DNA of 64,000 nucleotides from Dasypus novemcinctus (GCF_030445035.2 NC_080690.1:34250796-34314795), one strand, 5' to 3'. Shown: positions 11,384-22,790, counted from the stretch's first letter. Notes: generated from the letters alone by a model not told the origin. A program made the numbers and translations.

Positions 11384-11500
11384 CCAGTGGGTACTGTCTC
11401 TTTTCTTCTTTCTTAACTAACTCTTTACTCCCTTGCCTATTCTATGCTGTTTTCTTAAATTCCTTCATGTGACACAGCCAAGAACTTGGAAACCCAGAGT
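11384..11500 (+). mobile_element. LTR fragment of the class-I ERV family
   Basis: The piece 'AACTCTTTACTCCCTTGCCT' to 'AGCCAAGAACTTGGAAACCCAGAG' matches the R-U5 end of the LTR at 49556-50017. It is a fossil fragment with no internal retroviral sequence beside it. Confidence 0.75.
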
Positions 11501-11529
11501 CTTCGGCTAACCCAGCCTTTTAAAGCAGG

Positions 11530-12250
11530 CGCCGTGGATTTCCTGGCTTGTTTTGAGCCGTCTCCCCCTGCTCCCCAGGGAGAACTCTCCTCCGCGTTCT
11601 CTTGATTTCTGTCCACAGGTGCCCCTGGGGGACACTCACTGTTACACACCCCGAAATGTGTGGGACGCGCTGCCTAGCGTTGCCCCTTGCCTCCCAGAAC
11701 ACACGCAGGCCCGTGCTACAGCTCCTGAGAAAGCAATCAGACCCCGCCCCGCAGGGCAGGGCCGCCGGGCTGCACTCAGCGAGTTTCCCAAGGTCCACCC
11801 ACGCCGCACCTCGCCCCGGCCCTGCCCCACTGCCACCCCCTGGGCAGCCGCGGGGCAGGCGGGCTCCACCGCGCAGCGCGCACATTCCCGGGAAAAATTA
11901 AAAGCTGAATGCAAGGAAAACAATAAAGGGCCACACCTTTAGGAACATGCCCAAATAAACAGCCTTGACAGCTGTTGGGATGCGATGCCCGTGGAGGATC
12001 AGCTGCGCCAAGGCCGGGCCCCAGAACCTTCAAACGCCAACAGGGCCCCGGAACCAGGGCTTACGGCAGACTGCCACCGACCCCGCTCTGCGGCCATCCG
12101 AGCTCTAAGGTGGGAAACTTTGGGGCACATTCTAAGGAAGTCCACTGAGGGGGGCTCCTCTCCAGGTCCTAGAGAAGGACGGAGGGCCCAGCCAGTCGTG
12201 GGGTGCGGCTGACTCCCTGGAGGGCACCTCTCGGTGCCCTCGGAGCTCTT
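11530..12250. promoter_or_regulatory. CpG-rich block of unknown role
   Basis: CpG is dense here (for example GCCGCGGGGCAGGCGGG and CGCGCAGCGCGCAC near 11850-11880), well above the neighbouring sequence. It could be a promoter CpG island of an unseen transcript. I found no TATA box, splice pattern or coding exon that decides this. Confidence 0.3.
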
Positions 12251-13084
12251 TATTTTAGCGGCAGCACTGCTCATTCGAGGGATTCTCACACAGTCCTTGT
12301 GAGCAAGAGCCCGGAGATCTGGGACCATTTACACAAAGAAGAAGAAAATGCCCGGCCTTTGGCAACCGAACCCGAAAAAGCCAGGCCCCTGCTGCAGCCG
12401 GGCTGGGCCTTACCTGCGAGCCCCATTCCCGCCCTGCTCTGCCGCACGCGGGTGTCGCGCACTCGGGATCTCTGTCACAGCTGCCCCTCCTGGCGTGGGA
12501 CGTTTGCCTGCCAGGCACGCATCTGTCCTTTGCATGGTGGATTCAGGGGCTCCTGGGCGTGGGCGCAGCTAGGGTTGGAGCCAAGGGGGACGCCACAACA
12601 AGGTGCCATTCAGCAGCCTGACCTCCTCTCCAGGCCCCGGTGCTCACGCCCTGGAACGAGCTTGTCCCATTCTCCTCCCTCTGAATGGCAGGGCTGTTGG
12701 GCAGCGCGGGCTGGACTGTCCTTGCCCCGGGGCTAAGCCAGCAGCAAGCAGCTTCTGTTCCCGGAGGAGAAAGGCCGCCTTGGAGTCCATGGAGGGAAGG
12801 ACCAAGGGCCCCTGGAGAGGCCACCCCAGCCTTGTGCAGTGTTGTCCATCCAGGCTGGGCTTGGGGGTCCCCCCACCCGAGACCACCTGGCCAGGCATCA
12901 GCCAGCATTCAAGCAGGTGCCCCAGGACAGATGAGCTGGGGTAGGTGTGTAGAGCCCCGGAAGTGCAGGTTGTGCTCAGAGCCTCACCAGGAGTCTCTGG
13001 CTGAAGCTGAGTTCCCAGGGGAGCAGAGGCACCCCTACCCCATTCAGCCTTAGATACACATATGTATATATATATATAAATACT
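12251..13084. other. GC-rich intergenic DNA, no gene supported
   Basis: Overlapping open frames of 100-180 residues occur on both strands. They have no recognisable domain and arise from high GC. I do not call a gene. Confidence 0.4.
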
Positions 13085-13168
13085 TTTTTTTAGGAGGTAA
13101 CCAAGATTGAACCCAGTACCTCCTACATGGGAGGCAGGCACTCAACCATGTCGATTACATCCAGACCC
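13085..13168 (-). repeat. DAS-type SINE head, antisense
   Basis: Antisense tRNA-like head: 'TTTTAGGAGGTAACCAAGATTGAACCCAGTACC', 'CATGGGAGGCAGGCACTCAACCATG'. Confidence 0.75.
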
Positions 13169-13184
13169 CTACATTTTTTTCAAG

Positions 13185-13500
13185 GAGAACTAGCTGTTAA
13201 ACATTTACCAAGACTCCTCCCAAGATATACCATTTTAAAGTAGATAGAAAATTATAATATGTTAAAGACATCTGTTCTGCCCAAATTGACATGTAGATTC
13301 AATGTAATTCTGATCAAAATCTATAGGATTTTCCACTAAACTTTTGTAAGTCATTCTAAAATTTATATGAGAAAGCAAAGAGTCAAGAATAGCCAGGTTA
13401 TTTCTCAAGAAGAATAGCAGAGTACTGAGGGTAGCAAAGTGAGACAGAGGGAGATCATCACGACTTATTATGAAGCTTTAGTAAAGAGAACCCAGAAAGC
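13185..13500 (+). mobile_element. L1 ORF2 fragment
   Basis: Typical L1 ORF2 3' text in sense orientation: 'CAAATTGACATGTAGATTCAATGTAATTCTGATCAAAATC', 'AGAAAGCAAAGAGTCAAGAATAGCCAGG', then 'TTATTATGAAGCTTTAGTAAAG'. It abuts the retroviral relic to its right. Confidence 0.75.
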
Positions 13501-15004
13501 GACGCACGCACCTATTGACATTTTCGTTTGTTTGTTTCGTCTATGACAGAAGTGGCAAGTCAGATTAGCAGGGGAAAGAGGGACTTGTTGAGTTTGGGTC
13601 TCCTGGTCTAGTACCAGGTCCTGGATGTGGAAAGGTTGCCCACAGACCATATCGAAGGAGCTGAGCTGAAGTGTGTCTTCTGGAGGCATACACGGCCTCA
13701 GTAAAGCAACAGGTAGATTGGTGACCCAGGGTGACGTAGTTTCTTGGCAAAGTTTGGCCAGAATTTGTCTCAGGGTACAGTTAGCTCTTTCTGCCTTCCC
13801 TGAGGGTCTCCAGGAACTATAAAGATGGAATTTAATTCCGAGGGTAGCCAATAGACCCTGGGTTATTCCTTGCAGCTTATTATAGTTAACAGCCTTGATG
13901 ACACATGCCATCGTATGGTCTCTTTAAGTCTGCTTGTCCCCTTGGTGGCCCCAGGTAGGGTCGGTATTTGGGACTGCCACAGCCCCTGCGGCATGCTGCT
14001 GAGGCGGCTGGCCTGCCCTCTTACTGGCATGTCCCTGGGCCTCTCCCCCATGCAGCGTTTTTCTTCAGGGGTGCAGCACGTAGCTAGGATAACATGTGTA
14101 TCTCTCCATGTTAGCTCAAAATTTAGGGTCACCCGCTGGCCTCTGAAAATCGCCCCGACTGTTTTTTACATCGAGCTACATCTGTCAGGGAGAAGGGAAG
14201 GAGGGCTCTAATTGTTCCTGCATCTCCACCTGCTCCTTCCCTCATGCGGCAGAGGCTGTTCTTGGGTCCCCTGGTAGGGTGAAAGGATGGCGCTCTCCTG
14301 GTGACTCGGGCTGGACTAGCTGTGGGCGCCTAAGGCGGGGTGCAGAGGCTGGAGGGGAGTCCAGGGAAGCCTCGGGTTCAGGGGTGCAGGCGCCTCCAGG
14401 TGCTCAGGCTCGGGACCCGGGTTACAGTGCAGAGGAGAACGGAGGAGGGGCGCGTCTAAGGTGTCACTCTCCTTCCCAAGTTCTCCCTGTTTGGGTTTCC
14501 CTTTTTCTGGCCCCTTCTCTGGTTCTCTCTTTTCTGGGGGTGGTTTCACCTTCTGAGCATAGCACAACCTGCAAGACCCATTTAAACTTCTGTTCTGAGC
14601 TAGAGCCGGGAAGCCTGACGGGTGGAATCCCCAATCACTGCCCTTCCCTTTCCGCATGCTAGAGGCCACGCCCACTATTCTAGAAAACGTGGAGAAGAGC
14701 TTGTCAGACCATCTGGGGTCACAGATTCTGAGTCTGACGAAGCTTTTACCCTCCAAACCAAAGCTCCTCAAAATAACGTCCCTTGTCCCTCTAAGACATT
14801 AGGGGATGCCGACCACTTGGCGGTCACAGAGGCCTTGGGAGGCATTTGGAGCTGCTGCTCTGGTCTCAGAGTCCTGAGAACTCAGAGCCGTGCCACCGGG
14901 CGTCCCCATGGCATGCTAGGTCTTGGGAGATGTCCAAAGCAGCCAAGCCATGTGCGCAATTCTCCCTAGGAAAGGGGGTAGCTTGAAATCTTTCTTTTGG
15001 CCTA

Positions 15005-15645
15005 TTCTTCATATTTATTTTTTCCTTCTCCTCTCCCACCCTGCTGTTTTTGCTGTCTGTGTCCATTCGCTGTGTGATCTTTCTCTTTTTGTCTTCTCTT
15101 CTAGTTTTTCTCCTCTAGGATTCACTGGGATTCAATCCTGGGGACCTCTGATGTGGAGAGAGGTTCTGTCAATTGCGCCACCTCAGTTCCTGGTCTCTGC
15201 TGTGCTTCACAAAGACTCTCCCCTTTGCCTCTCTTTTGTTTGGTCATCATTTTGCTGTGTGACTCATCTGTGCGGGCACTGGATCACTATGCAGGCACTG
15301 GTTCACCACGCGGGCCCTCATATGGGCACTTGGCTTGCCATGTGGGCACTCAGCTCGCCACACGGGCACTGGCTCGCTGTGCAGGCCCTCATGTGGGCAC
15401 TCGGCTTGCCACACGGGCACTTGCGTGGGCACTTGACTCACCATGTGGGCACTCGGCTTGCCACACGGGCACTTGCCTCACTGCATGGGCACTTAGCTCG
15501 CCACACAGGCACTGGCTTGCTGCGCAGAGTCACTTTCTCTTCTTTTTCACCAGGAGGTCCCAGGCATGGAATCCAGATCCTCCCACATGGTAGGTGGAGG
15601 CCTTATCTCATGAGCCACATCCGCTTCCGCTTTTGGCCTATTCTT
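15005..15645 (-). repeat. DAS-type SINE, antisense, with internal 20-base tandem array
   Basis: The antisense tail (TTTATTTTTTCC, 'CTGTGTCCATTCGCTGTG') and heads ('GGATTCACTGGGATTCAATCC' near 15118 and 'CCCACATGGTAGGTGGAGGC' near 15583) are DAS-type. Between them, about 15270-15525, a 20-base unit close to ACTCGGCTTGCCACACGGGC is repeated roughly 12 times. The related element at 39487-39865 has only about two such units. The long frame across it is an artefact. Confidence 0.8.
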
Positions 15646-16207
15646 ACAGAGCTCGTGGGAAATACTCTCATTTTATGGCCGCTGCCAGGGAGTTTGTAGT
15701 TAAACAGACATTAAGAGTATCAGAGATTAATTGTTCTTTCTGCCCTTGCCAGCAAACAGCCTTGGGTTCCCACCTTCCCCCAGGGCAATGTCAGGGCCTC
15801 CTGGTGAGAAGGAACAGAACTTCCCCACGCTACCAAGGTGGGACCCAAGTCTCACTCCCAAATGCATTTTCAGTTTCTAAGATATTTCAAAGCATCTCAC
15901 AGACCCATGATGACACGGCAGGTGACAGTCATTCTGAACGCAGAGAGGGCCTGGGGGACTCGCGGCAGACTCCTGGGCTGGGGCCGTGTGCCTTGTCAGC
16001 TCTCAAGGACGGCTTCCCCACCAGTCAGAGCTTCTTGGCTGGAAGTCTGGGAGACCAAGTTGATGTCCTGTGGGAGCCTCTCCAGGGGATGGCAGACGAC
16101 CAGAAGAGGGCACAAAGGGGCCACAATTAAGGTTTAGACTCACCAGTCCTTGGCGGGGGCTGGGGAGGGTTACCTGCCTCTGGAGTTCCTGGCTGGCGCT
16201 CACCAAA

Positions 16208-16714
16208 TGAAGTGGGGGTGATGGCTTCCCCGAGGTTCTTGGCTATGTTACATGAAAGAATGTGAGGACATAGGCCAGTAGTTTACTGAGATATGAGAGA
16301 AAAGAACAGAATTACACACCTAAGGTGTAGTTGTGGGTTCCACCTAAGGTGTAGCTGTGGGCTCCTCTAGGCAGAGCGACCGTTTGGGGTTATGGGCTAC
16401 CTTTTTTAAGCCATTTTAATAAGCCATTCCTAATGTTGGGGGAGGGGCCCCAGCTGTTTGGGGTTCTGATTGGTTTCCCCACCTGTCAGTTCTCAGGGGC
16501 CCAATGATGGGGTCTTTTGAAGGTATCGGGGATCTCACTCCAAATGGGATCTCATGGCAGGGTCTCACGGCGTCTTTCCAGCTTTATTCTTGGTGGTGGC
16601 CTCTCCCTCAGGGGGTTTCCAGACGGGGTTTCAGGGCCATGTGTCTCGTGGCCACATTTTCTGCCGGGTCTCAGCTGTGATTCGTTTTCCCTTTCCCTAA
16701 ACTCCCCTGCCTCA
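16208..16714 (-). mobile_element. ERV LTR, minus orientation
   Basis: On the minus strand it starts TGAGGCAGG, contains GAACTGACAGGTGGGGAAAC and CCAATCAGAAC, and ends near AGCCAAGAACC. The same blocks are in the LTRs at 41981-42252 and 49556-50017. It is about 507 bases long, with plus-strand ends TG...CA. Confidence 0.78.
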
Positions 16715-17139
16715 CTGATCACCCCAAGATTGCCCAACCCAAGGTACCATGCATGTTTTAAAATTTATTGGGAAAACAAAAACAAAATTTTCCAGGACCC
16801 TTCTTAGAAATGTCACCCTAATGATTAACTTCTTTGTTTCAGTCGACAGGGCTGTGAGAAAACCCCTTAACAGGGAGGCTGATTGGAGATTGTACATCTC
16901 CAGGCTCCCACCTGCACATAGAGCCACTTATCCTTCCCAGCCTAGTGCTATGTCTGTCTGTTCTGCCACGCTGAGCTAACAAACCCAGCCCAGGATGGCC
17001 CTGGCCCCTCTCCAACATCATCAAAAACAAGGAAGGCCTGAGAAACCGTCACAGCCAAGAGGAGCTCAAGGAGACATGACGACTAAAAGGGATCCTGGAG
17101 CGGAAAGAGGATATCAGGTAAAAGCTAAGCCCAGCTTGG
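16715..17139. other. Non-genic stretch beside the LTR
   Basis: No gene seen. It could be host DNA or unrecognised retroviral interior. Confidence 0.35.
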
Positions 17140-17235
17140 GGAGCCGGTAGCTCAGTGATTGAGTGCTGGCTTCCCACATACAAGGACGGGGTTCAATCCC
17201 CAGGCCTGGTGCTCAAAAAAAAGAAGAAAAAAAAA
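17140..17235 (+). repeat. Monomeric DAS-type SINE
   Basis: Head GGTAGCTCAGTGATTGAGTG, GGGGTTCAATCCCC B box, A-rich tail. Confidence 0.78.
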
Positions 17236-19184
17236 CCTAAGGAAAGCTGAATAAAGTAGGGACTTCAGTAAATTTTTAAAAAGTGAGCAGAAGCATTTTT
17301 CAGAAAAGCAAGCACATGTGGCAATAAACATCCAAAGGGACATTCCACATCATTAGTAATAGAAAGGCCGCAAGGCAATGCCATTTTATATCAGAAATTA
17401 AAGATTCCAATGGTACCGAGAGGCTCCGGGTCCACGGGTTCCCTTGCGGCACAGGCCATCCTGACAACGGTGGCTCTTACGGTGGTGAGGGGGAGAGCCG
17501 CGGAGGGTTTTGAGTAGTAAATGTGTCTGGCTGCTGGGCTGCAAAAAAGACTGTAGGAGGACTGGGCAGATGTGGGGAGAGTAGGGAGGAGGCTGGGGCA
17601 GCTATCCAGGGGTGGGTGGAGGGTGATTAGGACCGGTGTGGCGGCAGTGGAGTTGGGGAGAAGTGCTGGAGTCTGCTCTAGGCCATGCGGCCTCCTGATG
17701 GCCCATGTTGAGCTGAACTGTGTACCTGATCTTCCACCTCCTCCAGACAGCTGAGAAGCCAGGAGGGGCCAGACTATCGCACTCATCTATCATTCAGCAT
17801 TACAGACAGGTCTTGGCTCAGGCCCAGCACAGTGGAAGCACCCAGGAAGGAATAAACGAATAGCCCCAATCATGAGTTCCCTTCCTCCTTAACCCTCGGT
17901 GGCTCCCCGTTATCTGGGGAATGGAGAGAACATTTGCAGCCTCTCACACGAGGCTCTCTTTTTCATATCCATGACTTTGCTTGTGCTGTCCCCTCTCCAG
18001 GAGAGGCCAGAGCCCATGCTGGGGTAGGGGTGCTATAAGGGAAGTCAGGGTACCAAGGACACCACACCCATGCCTTCTTGGGGCACTTTGCCCCTACAGG
18101 TGGTTGACTTTGGGGATTTTGCTTCCTCTTTTCATCTTTACCAGGGACCCAGGCCCATCTAAACCATAGGGATATGAGGAGCTGCTTCTGTCTGGTACAG
18201 ACTTCAAATCCCCACCAAGAAAGTAAGAGTTTCCCAGGGCCTAGACTGACAGGCCCCAGGGGCAGGAAACGCCTACGTGCCAGAGAAAACCTCATCCACG
18301 GGTGTGTCTCACAGGCCCCAGCAAGAAGGAACATGGCCCAGGAAGGGAGGTGAGCCCCAGCCCCCTGATTCGATTCTGCCCTAAGAGTCTCAGACCTGGG
18401 GTTCTGGCAAGGACTCTTGGGCACTGTGGGTGGTCCTGTGATGGAAGGAAGAAGACTCCACCCTGCGGTCAGAAGGGTAGCTGTCCTTGGCTCCAACCAA
18501 TAGAACGATGCTAAGGGTGATTTACTGGAAGAATGAAAGGTGGGGGCTGGGAGCCAGACTTGGAAAGGGGGAAGAAGCCAAAGAAATCCAATAGAGTTGG
18601 GGTGCAGGATCCATAGACCTGGGCCATAGACCAGGATCCAAGAACCTGGTCGGGCCAGTGCCTGCATGGAATGTTCTTTGATGCTCATTCTACCACCTCA
18701 GTCCCAAGTGGACAAGGCTCCCTGGAGCACGAGGATCTGACCCTCCAGTTTTTACGGCTGGAGCCAGGCCCCTGGCTCTCCACTCCCACAGCTGCACACA
18801 TGCGGGGGAGGGAATTCCCAAAAAGGAACCTGGAGGAATGGATGGCACACAGTCAAACCTGACAAACGCCCGTCACAAGCCTGAATCTACCCCTTGTCCC
18901 TGCTCTGGGGAAGTATTGCCCCCCCCTCTGCTGGGTCCCTTGAAAGGGGCAAACTCTCCTGAAGGGGAATGGTGACCCACAATCACTGACCTTCTGGTGT
19001 AGGTTCTGGCTTAACCTTGCTCAGCTTGGGAGGGGAGGGGTCTCAGAGACAGAATAGCATCCAGAGGCCCAGGTATGACTGTACCCCCACCTGCAGGGAG
19101 GTCGATGGTGCATTGGGAGGGTCAAGAGCTCTCGCAATTGCTACTGAGCATATGCAGGTTCTTTCTCCCTGAGGCATTTAACAT
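17236..19184. other. Intergenic DNA, no gene supported
   Basis: A 241-residue open frame lies on the minus strand (17963-18688), but it has no recognisable domain and is rich in Trp/Pro/Ser as expected by chance. No RNA gene or named repeat is seen. Confidence 0.4.
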
Positions 19185-20250
19185 GAGATCGAAGCCCCTT
19201 CTCAGTTAAAGGTGGAGTGGGCATCACCATCCCAGAATCCTCAGGATTGGGGAATGAAATATGGACTAGAGTAGACTTACTGGTATTCTACTATAAACTT
19301 ACTGTGATTCTAGCAATGGAAGTAAGTATATCATTGATATAGAGACAGTAGCCACTGGAGGTGCTGAAGGCAGGGAGAGGGAAAAAGAGGTATAATATGG
19401 GGGCATTTTCAGGACTTGGAATTGCCCTGAACGACATTGCAAAGACAGATACAGGACATTATATATCTTGCCATAACCTACAGAATGGAGGGGGAGAGAG
19501 TGTAAACTTAATGTAAACTATAATCCATGCTGTGTGGCAATGCTCCAAAATCTGTTCATCATTGCAATGAATGTACCACTGTTATTGGATTTTGTCTAGG
19601 TTCTTGACGATGCTGCAGATATGAATTTCAAGAGCACATCGGGTGAGTTAGGCCAGTAATTTTATCAGATAGGGGGGAAGAGAACTGGGAGAAAATAGCA
19701 GATCATGGGTCCCAGGTGAAGAGGAAGGGACTGAAAAGTGGTCAAGTGGGCTGATTTACAGACTACAATTCCCCATTATAGATTATAAACGCCCAAGTTT
19801 TACTTGTGTAGCCACATGGCAGAGGAGAAACGATGAGGGTGGTGCACAGAGGGCAGGAATAAGGCTCCACAGGTGAGAGGGCACAGATTCAGACCTTGCG
19901 CCTACTTTTTGAACTATTAGTTATTCCACCCCTTTGCTCATGGTAGGGGAGGAATTCCAACTGTTTGCTGTTTTGATTGATCACCCCACCTGTCAATCCC
20001 CCATGAGGGCCTAATGCTAAAGTCCTTGGGGAATACCGGGGCTTCTACCCGGGCTTCTCCTGGCTTCCAGAAGAAGGCTTGTTCTGAGTGGCAGAATCTT
20101 GGGGAGATTCTCCCAGCAGCCATCTTGGAGGTTACTGATGTCCACATGGACTCTGCCAGGTTCCAGATCCACCTATTGATTCCCTATCTTACTAGCTGGC
20201 TTCACCACACTAATGAAAGAGTTGTTAATGTGGGAAAAGTGGGAGGTGTG
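19185..20250. repeat. Dispersed LINE-like repeat, split by a solo LTR
   Basis: The text before 19580 ('GAATTGCCCTGAACGACATTGCAAAGACAGATACAGG', 'AATCCATGCTGTGTGGCAATGCTCC', 'GCAATGAATGTACCAC') continues after 20204 as 'ACTAATGAAAGAGTTGTTAATGTGGG'. I judge it a xenarthran LINE-derived repeat. The family is not assigned. Confidence 0.45.
19580..20204 (-). mobile_element. Solo LTR of the class-I ERV family
   Basis: The 625-base element has plus-strand ends TG...CA and a 4-base target duplication CCAC at 19576-19579 and 20205-20208. Internal blocks (CTAGGTTCTTG, 'CCAACTGTTTGCTGTTTTGATTGATCACCCCACCTGTCAA') match the other LTRs of this family. The 4-base duplication is usual for gamma-type integrases. 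Confidence 0.82.
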
Positions 20251-20690
20251 GGGTGGCGGACTTGGCCCAGTGGTTAGGGTGTCCGTCTACCACATAGGAG
20301 GTCCGCGGTTCAAACCCCGAGCCTCCTTGACCCGTGTGGAGCTGGCCCATGAGCAGTGCTGATGCGCTCAAGGAGTGCCATGCCATGCAGGGGTGTCCCC
20401 CGCATAGGGGAGCCCCACGCGCAAGGAGTGCGTCCCATAAGGAGAGCCGCCCAGCGCGAATGAAAGTGCAGCCTGCCCAGAAATGGTGCCGCATACACAC
20501 AGAGCTGACACAACAAGATGATGCAACAAAAAGAAACACTGATTCCCGTGCCGCTGACAACAACAGAAGCGGACAAAGAAGACACAGCAAATAGACACAG
20601 AGAACAGACAACCGGGGTGCGGGGGGGTGGGGGGGCGGAAGGGAAGAGAAATAAAGAAAGAAAGAAATCTTAAAAATAAATAAATAAGTA
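20251..20690 (+). repeat. Full-length DAS-type SINE, long form
   Basis: Complete long form from 'TGGCGGACTTGGCCCAGTGG' through 'GACAACAACAGAAGCGGAC' to an AAATAAA/AAAGAAAG tail. The Cys-rich minus-strand frames inside are artefacts. Confidence 0.9.
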
Positions 20691-21397
20691 TATTTTTTTA
20701 TTTATAAAAGACCAATTCCTGAGACACTGAGCTTTCAAAGACAGAAAGTAAGCAAAGGATGTCAGTGGCCTTGTGGCCCCCCAAACTGTCTCCTGGATCT
20801 GCAGAAATTCAAATATTTCATAACATCAGGGTGCTAATGAATAATTGGGGTGGAACTGATACAGGTTCCCTCATTAATAAGCATTAAGGGGCTGAACAGG
20901 ATGGGGGTAGGCACCAAAACAGGGGGAATCACAAAGTTATAATCATTTTCAGAGGTCAAGGCATCTGGGGGAGGGGGATACAGCAAACGAGGTGAATTAC
21001 AAAGTTTTCCATATGGGTATTAAAGAGGAAGTTGGAGTGGTTACCCTCTCAATAGAAATATTCATATCAAAGGTAAGATCCATCTGGAATAATTACCATA
21101 GTAGCAGGTAGAAGTGACCATATGCCAGGGTAGATCCTCTGGAATAATCCTCAGATGGCAAGATTTTATTTGGAAATGGCCATCTACAAAGGGTGAGGTT
21201 GATCTAGCCAATTGCAATAATTTAGCTATTTTATATTTTAATTCTTAACCCTCGGTTATACAATGAACCCAAATCCATTCCCCAGCTTTGGTAGGCAACC
21301 TCTGGAATAGGGACCTAGTCTACCAAGCAGCCTCCAGAACAGTTTCCCAGGCCCTTGCCTCAGCCTTCTCACTTGAAGACTCAGGAATCACCAAGGG
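20691..21397. other. Non-genic stretch
   Basis: I see no gene or named repeat. Because LTRs lie on both sides, it may include unrecognised retroviral interior. Confidence 0.35.
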
Positions 21398-21485
21398 GAG
21401 CAGCTATAGCTCAAGTGATTGAGCACTTGCTTCCCATGTACGATGTCCTGGGTGCAATCCCTGATACCTCCTAAAAAACAAAACA
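21398..21485 (+). repeat. Monomeric DAS-type SINE
   Basis: Head AGCTATAGCTCAAGTGATTG, 'GGGTGCAATCCC' B-box like, 'ACCTCCTAAAAAAC' end. Confidence 0.75.
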
Positions 21486-21679
21486 AACAGGAAAACCAAC
21501 TCTCAGTGGTGAGCGGATCCCAGTACCATCTTTTAAAAAATCACCAAGTCTATCCAGGCTCAGAGGAAGGATTTCTGATCTCTGGGAAGTCCTTGTTGTT
21601 GGCCTCCAGGCCAAAAACCAGCTGTGTTCGTCCCTGGACATGATATCCCAAACTTTCCCCACCATCCCAGAGCCCTAAA

Positions 21680-22790
21680 GAACTCCTTCGGAAGCCGACT
21701 TCTAGGTTCTTTGCAACGTTACATAAAAGAATTTAAGAACATTCCAGTTTAGTTAGGCCAGTAGTTTATTGAGAAAATGGAAGAAGAGAACACAAATAGG
21801 AGAAAATAACAGATTACACATCCCCAAGCATAGGTGCGGGCTGCTCCAGGCAGAGAGAGATTTATTTAGCTTGTGTGGTCACCTTTTAGCCTATTAATTA
21901 TCTCTGCCCTGGCTAATGTTCGAGGGAGGAGTCCCAACTGTTCACTGTTCTGATTGATTACCTCACTTGTCAGCTCCCCAGGGGGTCCATATTAGTCAGA
22001 CAAAGGGGTGCTGATGTGAAGTATCAGAAATCTGTTGGCTTTATAAAGGGTAATTTATTTGGGGTAAAAGCTTACACATACATGGCCCTAAAAGTCCAAC
22101 TCAAGGTACCATAAGAGGTACTTTCTCACCAAAGATGGCTGCCGATCTCTGCGAGGGTTCGGCCTTCCTTCTTCTTCTTAAGGCTCCGTGGTCTCAGCTT
22201 CTTCCACTTGCAGCTGTAGGCTGCTCTGGTCTCTTCACAAGGTCTGCTGTAAACTATCAGGCAAATAGCTCATCTCTGTCCTCTGCTGTGTCTATGGAGC
22301 TTTCGCTGTCATGTATCTTCTTCTGTGTGTCTTCCTGAGTGAGTGTCCATTTATATAGCTCACCAAGGGGATGGGGCCTTAAACTGAGGTACCCCCTACT
22401 GACCTTCCTCTGAGTCTCTCTCTAATGACGTGGTTAAATCAAAGCCTTAATCTTAACATAATTTAATCAAAGACATCTCAGCGGGGTATCACGCCCAGAG
22501 GAACAGACCAGTTTACAAACATTATGTCTCTTTTAGGAATTCATAAATAATCTCAGACTGTCGTGGGACACAAAGATGAGGTCCCTTGAGGATATCTGGG
22601 GCTTTTCCTTGACCCCAAATGTGATCTCATTCCAAACAGTGTTCTCATGAGGTCCTTCTGGTAGCCTCCTTGGTGGTGGTCTTTCCCTTAGGGGGTTTCC
22701 AGGAGGGGTTCCAGAAGCACGTGTTTCACAGCCATGTTTTTCTGCCAGGTCTTCGTCTCGTCTTCCCTTTTCCTAAACTAGCCTCCCTCA
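21680..22790 (-). mobile_element. ERV LTR, minus orientation, interrupted
   Basis: The two halves (about 21680-21986 and 22563-22790) align in order with the LTR at 16208-16714: 'CTAGGTTCTTTGC', 'GGCCAGTAGTTTATTGAG', 'CTGATTGATTACCTCACTTGTCAG', then 'TAGGGGGTTTCCAGGAGGGG' and 'CTTTTCCTAAACTAGCC'. A second repeat is inserted between them. Confidence 0.75.
21987..22562 (-). mobile_element. Unclassified LTR-like repeat inside an ERV LTR
   Basis: About 575 bases are absent from the sister LTRs. It begins 'TCCATATTAGTCAGACAAAGG', includes 'AGAAATCTGTTGGCTTTATAAAGGG' and 'AAGATGGCTGCCGATCTCTGCGAGG', and ends near 'AATCTCAGACTGTCGTGGG'. The antisense TTTATAAAGGG near its left side could be a minus-strand poly-A signal. 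LTR identity is an inference. Confidence 0.4.

Larger units (their letters stand above)
13460..16714 (-). mobile_element. Class-I ERV relic with LTR, minus strand
   Basis: A partial provirus in minus orientation, broken and incomplete. An integrase-like pol segment lies at 13470-13910; readable cues are HLYSSWRPSGKAERANCTL and PWVTNLPVALLR, which match the gammaretroviral integrase C-terminal half. A proline-rich stretch near 14316-14771 may be gag-derived (weak). A SINE is inserted at about 15005-15645 and an LTR lies at 16208-16714. It is much shorter than a whole provirus, with many breaks. The opposite LTR was not found. Confidence 0.7.

Noticed and set aside
12203-13141. Several overlapping frames of 110-177 residues
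   Set aside because: High GC leaves few stop codons; frames coexist on both strands without motifs.
14923-15699. 258-residue plus-strand open frame
   Set aside because: It runs through an antisense SINE and its 20-base tandem array; the His/Trp/Ala-rich periodic protein is a by-product of the repeat.
17963-18688. 241-residue minus-strand open frame
   Set aside because: No recognisable domain, signal sequence or splice context; composition is as expected for a chance frame in GC-rich DNA.
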